This document shows, piece by piece, positions 10,251 to 24,040 of a DNA stretch of 64,000 bases. The position numbers and the translations under genes were made by a program. The DNA comes from Motacilla alba alba (Eukaryota; Chordata; Aves; Passeriformes; Motacillidae): the NCBI RefSeq assembly GCF_015832195.1, contig NC_052017.1, positions 47,879,652 through 47,943,651 of the forward strand, written 5' to 3'. Under the pieces are notes generated by a model, which was given only the letters and a program-made list of their open reading frames with translations, was not told the DNA's origin and ran no database searches. Positions within the stretch are counted from its first letter, which is position 1. Each line of letters opens with the position of its first letter.

Positions 10251-12895
10251 GGTATAGAAAGATCTATAGCAAGCAAAGACATTAAAATGTAATATCAGAT
10301 TTCATCAAAGTTAATTGTTTTCAAAATGTTCGTCACAGAAAAATATATTTAATGTGAGGCATTATCAGTTTGGAAAATGTGACTCCAAGAAGCATCAAAC
10401 AAAAGATTTAAATCTCACTTTGCTTTTCTTAGCAGTTCAGCAAAATTACCAGGTTTGGAAAATGAATTTGGTCAAGTCAAAAGTACAAATTTTTGGGGTG
10501 CAAAATAATTTAGGGTTTTTTTTCCCTTTTCTATTCCGACTACTATTTGGCCATCAGTGCACATGGCTGATGCATCCAGTCCCAAGCACAGATGTTGATG
10601 ATTCACCAGCAAAAATGAAAGACAGAAATGGAAAACACTTTCCATACTCAGGGATGCTGGATAATTGTCCCTGGTTCATACTATTACAAGACATTACTCT
10701 TATAATGGCAGAGGAATAGGTTTAGATTCCTGCTAGGGATGTCAAAAGGATTACAGTTCTCCTTCCTTCCTTCACTATGTTGGTATAGAGGAGGAGTAAG
10801 CTTGACTATAAATCATCTTTTGCATACAGAAGCTTAGAAAACTCATCAGGTTTTGACATGATGTGTCCCTAGGCATCAAAAGAAAATTTCAGAGAGCACT
10901 GACTATATTGCACTAGGAAAACTAATTACCTAAAGCACAATCCAATTAAGATAGGGCATTTAGGGTACAGGATCCCAAAGCTAGGATTGCTTGGGGACTG
11001 TTAGTGAAACACTGAACAGGGAGCTTCTCTGCAGCACCATATCTCCTCTATACCCCACATTAAACCAGTGCCATTTTCTAACAATACTCCTGAGAAATCA
11101 CTTCGCTGCTTGAGGTCTTATATGCTATGCAGTTTCATTGTATATCAAAATGACTCCAAAATATGTGTATTAAGCATAATGTAGGGGTTTCCATTTCTAC
11201 ATCCTGAGGACCTATGTCCTTCTATTAAAGGTAATATAAGCCAGACATGAGCATGGATATAATGCAAATAGTCTGTACAAAGGCAGTCTGGGTATGTAAA
11301 TAATGATACTTTGCAATTACTCTTTAACAGCCTTCAGAAACAGCTCAGACTTGGAAAAAAAAAAGAAATGAGCCATTTTTCACACTTAATTTGCAACACT
11401 TTATAAAAAGCTTGGACGTTCAGCTTTTCTAAAACCTACTGCTCTCGATGGTCTCCAGCTAGATACCCAAGTCAACAAAAATCTCGCTCTTTATAAATAA
11501 CCATACATCAAAATTGCACTTGACATAAATTAAAAGAAGTGAGCAATTAAATCCCTCAATATTTTTATTTTTTTTAAACTTGGGTGTAGGTGAGAAAAAG
11601 ACGAGAAGACTTGTTCAAAATCTCAAAGAACGTTTCAGGAAAGTGGAATTTGTGTCTAATTTCTATGCTATGCCTTTAGCCATTGGACTGTCCCTCCTGA
11701 TGGCCTCAATACATGAAAAATCACCATGCATGTTTGCCATCAAGTAGTGGTGTCTCACTAAATAAGTGGCTCAAAAAGTTAGCAGAAATTAATATATTTA
11801 AATGATAAAGAGTAGAGGGCATGCATTCTAGCACTTGCAGGAAGATATACTTAATTAATTATTGAATAAATTATTAAGAAATTACATTTCTCTTAATGAC
11901 TAAACCAAGACATGTCCCAAAAAAAAGAAATATTGCCAGAAATGTTAAAAAAAAACCACAAAAGGTAAAGTGTCCATAAAGCTGTGTCTGAAAAAGACAT
12001 GATCAGAATATTTCTCCTGGTTTTCTCAGAGTTTGGTGGTTTGATTGTGTATGTCCTTTGCAACTGATTTACTGTGTGTCTTGACTTTGAATACATTGAG
12101 TATGGGCAGATGGACATAAGAGGAACACTGTACATATCCCTGCATCCCTGTCAAATTTTTTAGGGCAAATTTTGGACAAAAAGTTTTAGGAAAGTCATGA
12201 AGTTGGCCTGTGCTGTGGCAAGGTCAGTCTCTAGCCAAGAAAAGAATCACAGAGCTGTCAGCAACTCCTCTGTTGCTTTTGTATTTGTTGACAGAGGATA
12301 TTTGGGTCATGCCAGAGAAACTGACTCAAGTAATTATAAAACAAACAAACAAAGAAAAAACCCAAACCACCAAACAATTGGAGAGGGGAAGTTGTGGTGA
12401 AAAACTAAAGAAAGAGGGAAGAAATATACCTGGAGAGTGATTTCATTATTTAAAATAGTTTACAGATTAAAAATCTATTATGCATCAGATACTTTAATGG
12501 TAAAACTGAAATACAAATCAGACTGCACAGGTGGTGTAAAATAATAGAAAACCAAAAATATTTCAGGCTTATGCCATCAATGCAGAATAAGCCATAGCAG
12601 TCAAAGAGAACTCTACTGATTTTTTCAAAGTAATTGTCCTTATGTAGCTGATACATCCCCAAACCTTATCCTGAGGTACTCTTCCCTAGGGTCACACATA
12701 GCACCTTATGTAACCACTTTAATTGTCTCAAACTCTTACTGCCCACAGTAAGTGCCACTGTTAAAGACTGCAGTTTGTTCTTGCATGGTATTACGATATA
12801 TGCACTGGAGAAACTACAGCAAATGAGCACTGAATGGGCATCTGTATACTGGAAATCATTATGTTTTCTGAGGAGATATGGAATATAAATGTTAT

Positions 12896-12908
12896 TTTGC
12901 ATGCTAAT
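12896..12908. promoter_or_regulatory. Overlapping POU octamer-like motifs
   Basis: TTTGCAT (12896-12902) overlaps ATGCTAAT (12901-12908). Both are variants of the POU-factor octamer ATGCAAAT in opposite orientations. Paired octamers can bind POU dimers, but the surroundings are AT-rich, so chance occurrence is quite possible. Confidence 0.15.
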
Positions 12909-15900
12909 GAGATTTTGCTGAAGTTTCAGGTCTACTGAGATATGAGATTTATTATCAAGATGACCTAGCAGCTACCTAGTTTCCATGACATTTATTCGAA
13001 GTGGGCTGAACTGAAAATTTTGTGTGTAAGCAAGAGAGCTTATTTTTAGAAAATAATAAATTAAAAGCAAAGTTTTATTATAGGGTAGAGATACACATTT
13101 ATTCTACTTCAAATTAACTCTACCTAGAGTAATAGACTGTTATGAAATGAAATTCCTGCTGCCAGAACAAACCCCCAAAATCAGGATAAGTTAAATTGGC
13201 AATTCAAATATCCACATCTCTTGCCCAGAGAAGAACAATCTTGATGTGTTCCTAGCAAGAATTCCCAAGTAATGCCTTTAGTTTTTTCCTAGCTTATTCT
13301 CTGTCTTTGTGATACTCCATTATGGTTTGTCTTGTGACTACTGGAAATATTATTTCTCCTATTTTCAGTCAGCTCTTTCCCAGCTTATACCTGCACAAGC
13401 CTTTATCTCAAATTTCCTACAAAAGGAAAGATTTAGCTTAGCCTGCATTGCTGGTTTTCACTGCTCCCCTGGTAAATATGAAAATGATCTTACTGTGTGC
13501 TTTCTGCTATTCTACATCTGGGGGTTGGGGAAGAGCAACCTATTAATAACTGCAGTATTACATTCTTATATATATCCACTGACTTCCCTAAAACTCTTAC
13601 TTCCAAGGTTACAAAAAGGCATCTATTAGAGCCTATTCCTCTCCTGTTTCCTATATATTCACAACTAATCTTGACTATTAGACCACAGATATGTTAAATG
13701 CACTCGTCATCATCCAAGTATTTCTTTGCATCTTTAAAATTGTCTTCATCTGTCTTGCATTTCTATTCTGAATTCCAGGGGGAAAAAAATCTTTCTAACT
13801 ATTTATGTAGCTTACAAAATAAGGTGAGCCTAAGCCATACCTTGAGATCCTAGCCACCTGAGTTATAATTAATGTCCTCTGATCAGGAAATCTCTTCCTA
13901 CACTTAAAATAACAACAACTGCAACAACTTCTTTTACACAGTGCTTAAAGCATTTGAAATCTGAGCTTTCCATGTATTTCACAGCTATTCAACAGTATCC
14001 TATATAATGAAAAAATGGCAAAAGAGAAAAGCTAATAAGTGCACTTGTCATAGCAACAGTGATGAAGAAGAATGAGATGATACCACAGGGGATTGTTGGT
14101 GGCAACTTGCTGTTAATTCCTTCAGCCAGCTCCCACATTAACTCATTGATTCCTCTGGGAGATAATCTTTGTGAACAGAAGTCAGCCATGCTTCTTCTCT
14201 CAGTTAAAGATTTTCTGTTTTCATTTCAATACTGATGTGAAACACATGTAGATTTGATTAATTTTTTATGATACTTTGCTAAATTGATCACCTAAATTGG
14301 AAAAATTTTAGCAGACATAACTGGGGATGAATTTCTTCAGGATTTTAGTGTTCATTTAGATGCCAGAAAAGATGGCAAGCTTTTCAGAAGAGCTCATCAT
14401 GGTAGATACTGAATCAGCCTAGAAGCATAGCCCTTATTTATAGATTTGAATAAAAAATTATTTTGAAATGCTTGCTGTGAACAGTTTAGAACAGTTTACA
14501 TTTAAGATGGATGCACTCACAAGTTATCAAAAGATGAGGCTCTGGTACCGTGTTGCTGCAGCTAGCCCAGACTGATACAGAATGAGTATAGAAGTAGCAG
14601 AATAGTGAAAAAGTACCAAATACACAGAGAAGACATAAAAACTGTTCTTTCTAAATGGTTATTGTCATCCATAATGATGTTACAACATTATTACATCATC
14701 GTTAAAGGATCAAACACAAGACGTGAGTTTTCTTTAAAATAATTACTTACAGCAATTAGCAGAAGTGGTTAAGATTAAAAAAAGAAGGAGGTGCGAAGTA
14801 ACTTTACAATCATAAAACTCTATTTTTATGAGCTAAAACTCTCCTTGAAGCTGCTGTAGGAATGCACTGAAATAGTGAACCCAGGAATAGGAACTTCTAA
14901 AAAATTCTGCTTCTATGGAAAGCAAATTCAGAAACAAAATTGTCAAAATCCTTCAGTCATTAACTTTACTTAGCTTAAGGGAAGCATAAGAGCAATAAAA
15001 GGGTCAGCTTTTTACTGACATCCATCTTCACAGACAAGTATAAGAACAGTTAAATACTTGATGTTTCACCACAGCTAAAATAAGATTTTTCTCATGAAAG
15101 TTTCCTGTGGGATCCAAACTTGCAGAAAGTTCAGAGAAGATGACATGTGAAAGAAAGGACCACCTCTCTCACACCTGGAATAAAACTGAGGGAATAAACC
15201 TGAGGTAAAGAGATTTCAGAGTTGGTCAGCCCAGAGGAATACCCAAGGGAGCTGATCTTATAGTTCTTTGGAACTATGCAAAACCACGTTGATTATTAGC
15301 CATGGTTCTTCCACGGACTTTGTACTTGAGAATAAGCATGCCTACAGCTTCAAAATCAAAGGCTGCAGCATGTTTTAACTATGTATATGGTGAAAAAGAT
15401 TGAACTATTTTCCTTAGAGAGTCCTACTTTTGACTTAAAAATAACCATATTTCTTCATGTAAAGATAGCAGCATGCTGGCTGTGAAAACAAACCAGCATC
15501 TAATTCAGTACGTAACCAAAAGGTCTAAAAGCCTTTGCAAAATGCTAATTGTTTGTATACCTTGAGTACTGTAAGGAAATGAGACATCTAAGAAAAGGAT
15601 GCATCTGAATTGATAAACAATAAATGGTTGCAAACATAAGCATTTCTTGTTTCAAGTATTTGTCATATCTTTAATTTTTCTAATGAAAGTCTTTCTCAGA
15701 GGACATTCCAGTATTTTTCTGCAAAATTCTTTGGATTTATTAAAGTAAATAAATCAGGATTAAGAACCACAACAAATCACCAGTTCAGTGGGAATTTGTT
15801 TGTTTGTTCACGTTCTTTTTGCGATTATTATACTAAAGCCGGTTAAAACACCTCAAATTTCCTCATGGAAGATGGATGATAATTTCTCCTTCTTTGCAGT

Positions 15901-18059
15901 GTACACAGACACAAACACACTCATACTTATGGTGTCAGGCAACATTTCACTTCATCTCATTTCCAGAAAGAAGATACATATCTACCAGGACAGCTAGGGA
16001 TAGCATTGCCCTGTTTGCATCATTCATTTCCATTTTGAATACTTCAAGAAATTGTCCCTATGGTCTAATTCAAGTTTTAGTAACAAACCAAGAAAGGACT
16101 AGCATGATAAGTCGAATGGAACAAGAAGGGAACTATACATACTTGAAATCATATTAAAACATTTTAGAAAGAAATTTTATCCCTTTGTTTGCTCCTAGGC
16201 CTTTATCCCAGTTGACAAATATTCAAACACTTGACTGTTGCTCAATGTGTAGGTTCAAAGAATTAAATAAGAGTTAATAAGAATTTCTGTACAATATTAT
16301 CTGCTGTGTGATTCATGTGCTCTTTACCAAATTTTTAAGAGCATTTGAGCAATAGGGTAAATCTCTTGTAAAAATCCAATACTATGAGACATAGATACAC
16401 TAATGTTAATTTTAAAGCAACCTTTTTAGTTTAAATAATTCAAAAGCTTTGCAGTGTACAGTTGAATTCTCAGCTGCACATCAATTGCATTAATGAGCTC
16501 TAGATTAGAGCAGCCTATGTAAACCACATGGATTTTCAATTCTAGACATAATTTTCTCCTTACTTCCCAGGGCTAACTACACACCACATATTGCACCATG
16601 ACATATCCTCAGCCGAGGCATCATTCTGCATCTACCATGAACAAGCTCTTGTTTTGCAACAGGTGCTACCAGATCAAAAGTGGTTCTTCTCCACTCTGTA
16701 TTTGGGTTGATTGTCTTTCATAAGCAAATAAGCTGAAGACAAGATTTAGTGTCTCACTCCAACTATCTGTAGATTCAGTAGCAGAGATCAAGTCCAGCAT
16801 TTTGCTGCAACTTGCTATCAAAGTGCAGCAAAAACCAATGGTGAAACCCCCATGAGTGCAGACTTGCTTTGGGGCAAGCATCCAAGGAAGAAAAGAGAGA
16901 AATATCAGCAGGGACATAGTTTCAGAGTTCATATTCACTCCTGAAAGTTACTGGAGCATTTTCGTTTTCATGTTCTACCTTTTTTAAAAACAATATTTTT
17001 CATTCACAAAGCAAGTTAAAATGTTGTAAAAGAAGACAGGGAGTGCTTTAGATAAAATGGCCACAAAATATATTTCTCAATTAAAACTCTTGATAGAAAA
17101 GAACAAACTCTTTTTCTTATAGTTGCTGTCATTGCAGTCCTGCCAAAATATTTAAAATTCTCTGTTGGAAGGCACACTGACTTAATTCCCTGTGTCCAGC
17201 TCAGTGCAACTAGCAATGCTGTGAATGCAGGTGAGCCTTTGTCTGGCAACACAATTGCATATGTTCTTTTCATGTAATTTTCCACCAACAAGAGAGGTGA
17301 AGCTTTTGCCTTTTAATACTTTTAAAGTGGTAAGAATCCTTGATGAGATAAATGCAGTGTTTTTCAGGGGGAAGAACAGTTTAATCTTCATGAGATTACT
17401 CTAATTGCTGGGCAGTACTTTATTAGGGCTGGATTTTGTCATTGTGAGTCAGGAAATGGATTGTTGGAATGCCAAGCACAAGATTTTGGATGCTCTGACT
17501 TTTTCATTTGAATACTTATAAAAAACTCAACAGGTTTATTGTGTTTTCACTTTCATTTCCTTCCTCATGAATTAATCAACAGGCTGCAGATTAGTCTGGA
17601 AATTGAAAAGACTTTTGACATTAAAGCCATTGCAAATGGCTCGGCTTCTGTAAACAAGACCCTAAAAAAATCAGGGCTATTTGGACCTAGTTCTCAATTT
17701 CTTATCATTCAATCGAACTGCACAATATTTCCCAGTTTTCATTCTTGATTCAAAGCACGCTGCTAAGAATACATTTTCAGAAGAGGTCTGTAAGCATTCA
17801 AGAAACAGCTTGCAGGGAAAACACCAGGAGCAAAGGAAACCGGTATCAGAGACTCTCTCTGCTCTTCCCCCTGGGACCTGCATCAGGCTCAGTGTTGCAA
17901 AGGATTTCATCACATCTGTGACTGCACCAAGATCAATTGGGTCTGTGTCTCTACAGCATGAATTAATACAAACTAGGAGCAGCTTTGAATCCTCTGGGAG
18001 CCAGGGCTGGCCTTGACATAACTTTCTAAAATTTCTCTCTCTTACTCCTCTTCCCTGAG

Positions 18060-18330
18060 CCAGGGATGGAGCAATGCAACCTCTTCCTGGGCTGCTGGTT
18101 TAATTCAGCAGTACCAAAGTTAAAATTGAGAAGAGTAGGGGGTGCAAGACCTTCTGAATGACAAAGCTGCACCATAAAAAGGACCCATCAAATTGCACAT
18201 GAGCCAGAACTCAGAACTTTCTACATCTAACTAATGAGAGAAAAATAAAGCGACTGAGGTCTAAAGTTAGGCTGCTACCTTGACCTGCAATAAAGCACTC
18301 TCTTCTATTTTTTTTTCTCTGTCCTCCATT
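18060..18330 (+). mobile_element. LTR- or promoter-like stretch, uncertain
   Basis: A TATA-like CCATAAAAAGG lies near 18171-18181. About 75 and 115 bases later come two AATAAA signals (near 18244 and 18290), the second followed by GCACTCTCTTCT and a T-rich tract. This spacing resembles the U3-R-U5 layout of a retroviral LTR. I could not find TG...CA ends or a target duplication, so the boundaries given are only a guess. It could instead be ordinary AT-rich sequence. Confidence 0.22.
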
Positions 18331-18339
18331 TAAAACTGG

Positions 18340-21300
18340 CACAAGAAGCCAGCAGTAAAATTAAGGGATTATTTCCGAGTTTCTGACTTTTGAAGATTTT
18401 TTCTCAAGAAATACCATGGGTGTTGGGAGAAAGTAATGGGAAAAAATTTAACAATTAATAGAAACATTAGTGAAGAAACACTGTTTTCAGATCCCTGCTG
18501 GTATCACTGCATGCTTGTGGACAAATGTGATGTTTTGTCAAGTAAGGTGCTATGTACTGCAGATTCAAGTTATCAAATAAAAATAGCAGAGATAATTTCA
18601 GCTCCATCCACAGCACTGGGAGCTGGGGAGGGGAGGAAAGTGGAGGTGGAAAGGAATATTTGTAGAGTGAACAAATTCAGAACTTTTTGGGGGATGAGAA
18701 AAGAGGAGGAAAAGTTTATATAAAAGCTCTGCAAAAACTGCTGGAAGAAGAAACCACATTTAATCCAGGCCTGGTCCATATGCAGCTTTGTGAGAGTCTG
18801 CCAGTCTATATGCACAATGCTGTGTGCCACACATCATCAATATAATTCTGTAATATAATTCTTGTACCATAGCCCTTTGCAAATGTATCCTCTTCAGGCA
18901 GACAGCCTGGTCAGAATATACAATAGAGTTAGTAGGCCTGTGAGAGCTTGGACTTGGAAGAGATGGGAAAGCAGATACATGGAGAGCTCAGGACTCTGAG
19001 GTACACAACTGACAGCTATGGGCTCAGCCAGCAAAAGCAATGCAAAAAATTAGCACAAACTGCTAGATGGGAAAAAAAAAAATCTTAGACATCAGAGTTA
19101 ATCTATGTTAGGACACCCATGAAAGTTCATCTGGAGTATTTCTTAATGTTGGTTGGCCACACAGTCTTGAAACACACAGTATAAGAGCAACTGACATTCA
19201 GCTTCCCTTAAAAAAAGAATAAAATGAAACAAGCTTTACTTCAGCCATTTGTTTCACTGAAAAAAAAAGTCGACAAGAAAGGTATAATACACTCAGCTAT
19301 AATAGAATTATATTCTCTCTGAATTCTCTGTAGTAGAACTAGAAACCCCAAAGAGATGAGCTTAGATATTGCCAAAAGAAAATTCATACAAGAAGAGAAA
19401 AATCCCTCTCAAACAGATATCCATATATATATATGCCCTCCATGATAACAGTTTAAGAGCAATTTCCTTTTCTCAAATGAAAGTCTGTGACAAAATAACA
19501 TATGCTGATTTATTAAAAAATTCTGAGCAAAGCAGATTTTCCTACACTTGATATTCATAAATTCGATGAGGCAAATCTTTGTATCACACAATCTGTGTTT
19601 TCAGCAGAATCGTCCTTAAGGGAGCCAAATATGTCAGTTTGTGGGGTTTAAAGTCTTTGGTATAAATAACACATGCACATTTCAGGGAATTTTAGTCATT
19701 ATTGACTCAGCAGGAGCAACATGGGACCTATGGACTATAGACTATATTCTGTGTTCTCTTTCTCTCTCTTCTCCATGTTTATTTTTCCCCTCTCTTGCTT
19801 TGCCCGGCCAAAGCATAGTTCTCATATTCTACTCCATACTCTGTACTGAAGTTTATTGTAGGACTAGGGAGCTTATGGAAGAGTGTTTCTGCTTCTGAGC
19901 CAGCATTTTTGAGAAATTTATAGTGAGGAGCTGAGAGCTTATTGAAGGGTAGTGCACAGAATTAAGGGCTTGTTACCAACCACTTGTGGAGGTCTACCGT
20001 AAAAACTTGAGACTCAACACCTTTTGAGTCCAAATAGTGGGCGGGTTGCCAGAGTTAAGGCAACTATACAATAAGGCACAGGAATTCCCTGAGCTATGGT
20101 CTGGTGTCTTTGCTCAGACTGATAAGAATTTATAACAAACATCATGGCCCCTACCAATGGGTGACAACACACACCATCCCTCCACCCCCTTCCTTAACTG
20201 AACAAATTAAAAAAAGAAAAATTAAAAAAGAAAAAAAAAATTGTTGTACAGCTGATTCCCTGTGCTATCTAAAGTTTTCCAAGTTCTCAAAACACTTGCT
20301 GGTACCTCTTCCCCAGGAAAAGTCTTTCCCAGGAGACGCTCATTTTCTAAGAAAAAGGATTGTTTAGAGAAATCGATGTGTGGCATGGTCCAGGATAGCC
20401 ACAGTTGTGGCTTCCCATGTCCTGCACTGCTGAAAGGTTTGTGACAGCTGTATTTCCTGAAGGTAATTCAGGTTTAATCCTGTGTTCCCTGACCACCCCA
20501 CAGGCCTGTCAGCACAGAGAGTTGTGGTGGGCTGTGTTTGAGCAGCCTGCTCCCCATGCCTGCTGGCAAAGGTTGCATCTGCATCCCTGCTCTTCAATTC
20601 TCTCTTCTGGGGGCCTGGTCAGTAACACAGGATATTTTCACTGTTCTTGGGTGCTGAGACTACAAGTGCACTTGTCCTGTTGCACTTGCTCAAGACTACA
20701 CATTTGGGATATATCTGCAGCTGCCTCAGAGACCCATGTATAGAGATACACTTGGTCTCTTCTTCTTCATCAGTCTTAGTCTCATCAGTCTTAGTCCCAG
20801 AGCTTTCACATGTGATGAATGAATTTCTCTGAGTCTGAAGTTAATATTTTTAAGCATCTTGGTTACCACAGAAGGAGAGTGTGAGACAGAACAACATGCT
20901 CAAGCACTACCTGCTTGTGAGCAGCACTGACTCACCAAATTACAAAGGAACAAGAAGCAGTCCCTGCTTTTCCTTTTTTTCCAGATGTTCTTGTAATGTC
21001 GCCATGTTCACTTTCATCCAGTAGCAATGACTGAAATGAAATACAAGTTCTGGGAAAGTGTTTTGCTACAAAACTTTCAAGGCAAAGTGGATTTGAACAG
21101 AGCATCTCCCTACAACTTCATTTTTGTAATTCCTTTTCAAAATTTAATCTCTGATTACTCCACCAAATCAACTGGCTGCAATAGCAAAGCTGAGCAAGCC
21201 CTCTCCTTCAAGTAATGCTTATTTTCCTAAACAAAGCCTTCCAAGGCAGATGACTGGTCACTCTGTGGAGGCTTTGCCATTCTTTTCACAATGTGCTTTT

Positions 21301-23100
21301 TTCGAGGGCTGCATAACATTGCTCTGCCTGCTTGAAGGCTGCATGAACGCAGCTGTCACTGGCTGAATTAAATGAAACAGTGACTCATACTACATCTTTG
21401 ATATTGAAAAAGGCGTGGGTAGTATTTTGTAGATTTCAAAAAGCTATGATTTCACATTATGTTTAAATAAGGAAGGGCAATGACTTTAGAACATATAAAC
21501 CCTAGATGATAGATGATGTACTATGTATTAAAAAGTTTGGGCAATATTTTATATGGTTTTGTCACAATCCATCATCATGAGGATCACAAGCAGAAGAGAA
21601 GTTCAGACAAACTTTCAGAAGAATAAGTATACATCACAGGAAAGTAAACTAAGGAATTAGAAACACAAAGCACTGGTCTATTCACTCCCAGATTAGATTT
21701 TCTTTGGTAGGGTAAAAAGAAAAACTGTACATGTCGAAGCTCTGGCTATATTTGGCTTCATCTCACGCATTCAGTCACCTTTCTGCAAAGTGGATTTAAG
21801 TACTATTGTTCTTGCAGAGTGGCATTCTCACGTTTGCTTTCTGAAATGAGGGTACCAGGTCCTAGAAATTGACAACTCTAGGTAAGAACTAATTTATGGT
21901 GTTAGAAACACATTTAAGTTCTGCTTCTCCCCATTCCTCTCATTTCTTCTGCTCCAGATGAGCAATTAAAAAAAGATTTTCAAAAACTGATTTCAAAGCA
22001 AATATACTAGACGCCAGAAGTGCACTGTGCTGCCTAACCTCTGCAAAAAATAAAAGTAAAGAAAGCATACCAGGAGTTTCTAGGACTTTCATAAAAAAGT
22101 ACATACTTAGAGTGCATAGTGAGGGTGCACTTATTCTGCTGAGAAGCAAGCAGAAGATACAGAGGTAAAACTGGTAATGAACACAGCCACTGGAAAGCTT
22201 CATGAACACTTTCCTTTTCATCTGCTTCAAACTACTATCTGGTTAAGAATCACCTTACTTTTTTAAGCTCACCCTCTATTCTGTGTTTTCCAACTCAGCA
22301 TTAGTAATTTCAGGTAAGACACTGATGTAGAAGTAGGTTTAAGTAATCTGGGAAGCGTTAGGGAGATGATATCCTGGAGTTATTTGGACGACTGAATTCA
22401 AATATTTCTGATCATGATTTTGAACCCCTCTGAAGTCCCACTTCTTCCTAATAGCCATTAAAAGAGTGACTCAACCAAGACAGTTTTAATTTATTATGTG
22501 TACTTTCTCACTCCCCTCCTCTAACTTGCATATTTCTCAATGATTTGCTGTCGTTCTGCTTCAGTCCTCACCTCTTGTAGTTTCTTCAAGTACAAATGTA
22601 AGTTTGAAGTTCTCTAGGAGGCCACAAAGTACTAAAAAAAGAATAAGCCTTCCCCAGTATTTTCCCCATATTTCCTTTGTCTTCATCATGGATCATTAAA
22701 TCTAATAATATTCACTGGAACATCCCCAGGGTTTTAATCCAATAGCTCTCCATCTGTTAGATAAACTAATAGTACACTCTAGAGAAATGTACTCAGAAGT
22801 CTGCTTGTGATTCAGACCCCCCACACTGAAAGATACAGATACAGATTTACCTCTTCCTCTGACACTCATATCAGCTCACAAAAAAGGTCACTGAGAAGAT
22901 GTAGCAGACTTGCAATTCAAGTTGCCTTTTTGCTCGCCAGCCCTTTGCACAATATGGGAGTTTCATTAGGAGCTAGGATAAACAGCTTTTATGTGTTACA
23001 AATAACAATCTACTTTTCCTAGCATCTTGTCCTTGATGAGATACAGCATGACAATACCAGATTTCAAGAGATCCTAACTCTGGATTTAGATTGTTTTGTA
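18340..23100. other. Unique noncoding sequence, no gene seen
   Basis: No recognisable gene or transposon. The part from about 20400 to 20760 is somewhat richer in G and C and carries a 112-codon open frame (20405-20743), but the translation is unrecognised and low in complexity. A 15-bp duplication at 20767-20796 is noted separately. Confidence 0.6.
20767..20796. repeat. Perfect 15-bp tandem duplication
   Basis: TCATCAGTCTTAGTC is repeated exactly at 20767-20781 and 20782-20796. It is a small slippage-type duplication with no evident function. Confidence 0.9.
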
Positions 23101-23106
23101 CATTCA

Positions 23107-23650
23107 CAGGTGTGGCCTCACCTTGAATATTGGACGCAGTTTTGGGCACCAAAATACAAGAAAGATATTAAACTATCAGAGAGCACCCAGAGTGGGGCAA
23201 CAGAGGTGGTGAAGGGTCTGGAGGGGAAGCCATCTGAGGAGTGACTGAGGTCACTTGATCTGTTCAGCCTGGAGAAGAGGAGACTGAGGAGAGACCCCAT
23301 GGAGTCTGCAACTTCCTCGTGAGGGAAGAGAAGGGGAGGGCGCTGATCTCTGCTCTGTGCTGAACAGCGACAGCACCTGAGGGAATGGCCTGACGTTGTG
23401 TCAGGGGAGGTTTGGGCTGGATATTAGAAAAAGGTGGTTCGCCAAAGGGTGGTTGGGCACTGGAAAAGGCTTCCCAGGGAAGTGGTCACAGCACCAAGAC
23501 TGACAGAGTCCAAGAAGCATTTGAACAATCCTCCTGAGCACATGCTTGTGGGCAAACTCTTGGGGTGTCCTGTGCAGGGCCAGGCATCAGACTCGATAGC
23601 CCTTATGGGTCCCTTCCAAATCAGATTGTTGATTGATGATTCTGTGATTC
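23107..23650 (+). mobile_element. CR1 LINE, 5'-truncated 3' portion
   Basis: The sequence follows the bird CR1 3' region in order. It starts in the end of ORF2 (a segment resembling 'ttgggcacc') and passes through TTCAGCCTGGAGAAGAGGAG, TTTGGGCTGGATATTAGAAA and a TGGTTGGGCACTGG-type stretch. It ends with GGTCCCTTCCAAAT and a GATTCTGTGATTC tail at 23650. About 544 bases remain of an element normally several kilobases long, so it is a 5'-truncated, inactive copy, as most CR1s are. No target duplication is visible, as expected for CR1. The short open frames inside are not genes. Confidence 0.95.
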
Positions 23651-23816
23651 ACATCTGGTTCTTCTTAGTCCTTGGAAACACTCTAGTTATACAGAATTTT
23701 AGGCTTAGCATAATTTTTTTTCATAGTAACATAAAGCAAAAAGAGGAATAAGTATCTGTTTTACACTACTACACAGGATTAAGACTAGGCCATTTGGGTT
23801 TTGTTAATTTGTTTTT

Positions 23817-23945
23817 AGAATAATAGAATAATTTTGTTTGGGTTTAGAATACCAGAATAATTTGGATTGAAAGGAACCTTTGGAGGTAATCTGGTTCAAA
23901 CTCATTGCACAGTCTTGGTCAATGTCAAAGTGACATTGGGTTGCA
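23817..23945 (-). mobile_element. CR1 LINE 3' fragment, minus strand
   Basis: Read on the minus strand this is a CR1 3' terminus. In plus orientation it shows CAGAATAATTTGGATTGAAAGG, split here as CAGAATAATTTGG then ATTGAAAGGAACCTTTGGAG, then TGGTTCAAACTCATTGCA. The terminal part is doubled: AGAATAATAGAATAATTTTG (from 23817) and AGAATACCAGAATAATTTGG (from 23846) are 29 bases apart. It lies about 165 bases beyond the plus-strand CR1 that ends at 23650, so the two elements face tail to tail. Confidence 0.75.
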
Positions 23946-24040
23946 CAGAGACTTATTAATTAAAAGTAGGAAACATAAGGAAGGAAGGAATGGCGTTGTA
24001 GTGCTGAGGGTATTTCTCTGTATTTTAAAAACTCTTTATT

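Larger units (their letters stand above)
9740..18040. other. Unique noncoding sequence, no gene seen
   Basis: Eight kilobases of AT-rich sequence without a recognisable gene. A possible very degraded CR1 tail lies at 10189-10250 and a POU-type motif pair at 12896-12908. Open frames of up to 134 codons (10315-10719, plus strand) are not recognisable as proteins. Confidence 0.65.

Noticed and set aside
10315..10719. 134-codon open frame
   Set aside because: The translation has no recognisable motif. The sequence is AT-rich without exon-like borders and fits a chance frame.
20405..20743. 112-codon, cysteine/serine-rich frame in GC-richer sequence
   Set aside because: Cysteine spacing matches no known domain and there is no start, splice or polyadenylation context.
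23118..23751. Open frames of 60-105 codons on both strands
   Set aside because: They lie wholly or mostly within the noncoding 3' part of a CR1 copy.
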